From the NCBI GenBank assembly GCA_947561715.1, contig OX387205.1, positions 10,607,001 through 10,671,000 on the forward strand: a stretch of 64,000 bases of DNA, given 5' to 3'. Below are positions 63,725-64,000 of the stretch, in pieces (positions within the stretch are counted from its first letter, which is position 1; the number at the start of each line of letters is the position of its first letter). Below the pieces are notes generated by a model that saw nothing but the letters and a program-made list of their open reading frames with translations, had not been told where the DNA came from and searched no databases. The stretch is from Ascidia mentula. Lineage: Eukaryota; Chordata; Ascidiacea; Phlebobranchia; Ascidiidae. The position numbers and the translations under genes are program-made.

Positions 63725-64000
63725 CATAGAATACTAAAACATGGAATGGAAACTCTTTTCGTCACGCATGAGTAACACTTTACGCAAAATGAAAAATGCA
63801 TTGGGTTAAATGCGATTTTGGCGTTTTTCGGCGGGGAAAAACTCTAAGTTAATGTAACCACAGGAATTCATTTAAAAGAAATTCAAGTAGTTCTATCTTT
63901 AATCTTTTAAAATATGTGGATGATTTTAATTATGACGCGCTATAATACACTTTTTACCCGTGTGTCACAAGTCACCGAACTGACTGAAAAATTGTTAATA
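63725..64000 (+). mobile_element. End of a second copy of the 55.4-kb element, cut by the window edge
   Basis: Starts CATAGAATACTAAAACATGG and follows, on the plus strand, the right terminal repeat of the 55436-57494 element read inward (57494 to about 57225), including TGAAAAATGCATTGGGTTAA and AATTATGACGCGCT. It begins 8 bp after the foldback element's target duplication and runs off the window. Confidence 0.85.

Overview
The window reads as animal nuclear DNA. It is AT-rich, its genes are split by many short GT-AG introns, and it carries a Wnt ligand, a MEKK-type kinase, an SLC17 transporter and secreted EndoU ribonucleases. Gene size, intron density and the crowd of small transposable elements would fit an ascidian such as Ciona. 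That is an inference; no species marker was read.

Layout. 1-5.4 kb: mostly unassigned, with perhaps the last exon of a gene lying further left. 5.5-8.8 kb (minus) and 15.2-18.0 kb (plus): two nine-exon paralogues encoding secreted EndoU ribonucleases with two somatomedin-B domains each. They point away from each other and flank an eight-exon WSCD-type gene (10.1-13.7 kb, plus) encoding a type II membrane protein with two WSC domains and a sulfotransferase domain. 19.5-31.5 kb (minus): a complete six-exon Wnt gene, best matched to Wnt6, with a long first intron. 32-42 kb: gene-poor, with a small unrecognised two-exon gene near 38 kb and a hAT-type MITE at 39.3 kb. 42.1-52.6 kb (minus): a 16-exon MAP3K2/3 (MEKK2/3) gene. 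53.3-54.6 kb (minus): a single-exon SLC17A9-like transporter. 55.4-64 kb: a transposon cluster.

The transposon cluster is the most unusual part. Positions 59323-63707 form one foldback element with a 9-bp target duplication and collinear, apparently identical 1132-bp inverted arms. Each arm carries a chain of micro-exons (17-34 nt) that stay in one reading frame. The last micro-exon, 24 nt coding for eight residues, is amplified 15 times as an 82-bp tandem array. Every copy keeps its own splice acceptor and donor, and an in-frame terminal exon with a stop follows the array. This looks like a transposon-borne micro-exon gene with an expandable repeat protein. Beside it lie a decayed Ty3/gypsy-like fragment and two copies of another element with long terminal inverted repeats.

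Five small sequences elsewhere resemble hammerhead-ribozyme cores and fall into two families, probably relics of retroelements.

Exon boundaries were set by hand from GT-AG sites and reading-frame continuity. They should be good to a few bases, but no transcript was consulted.
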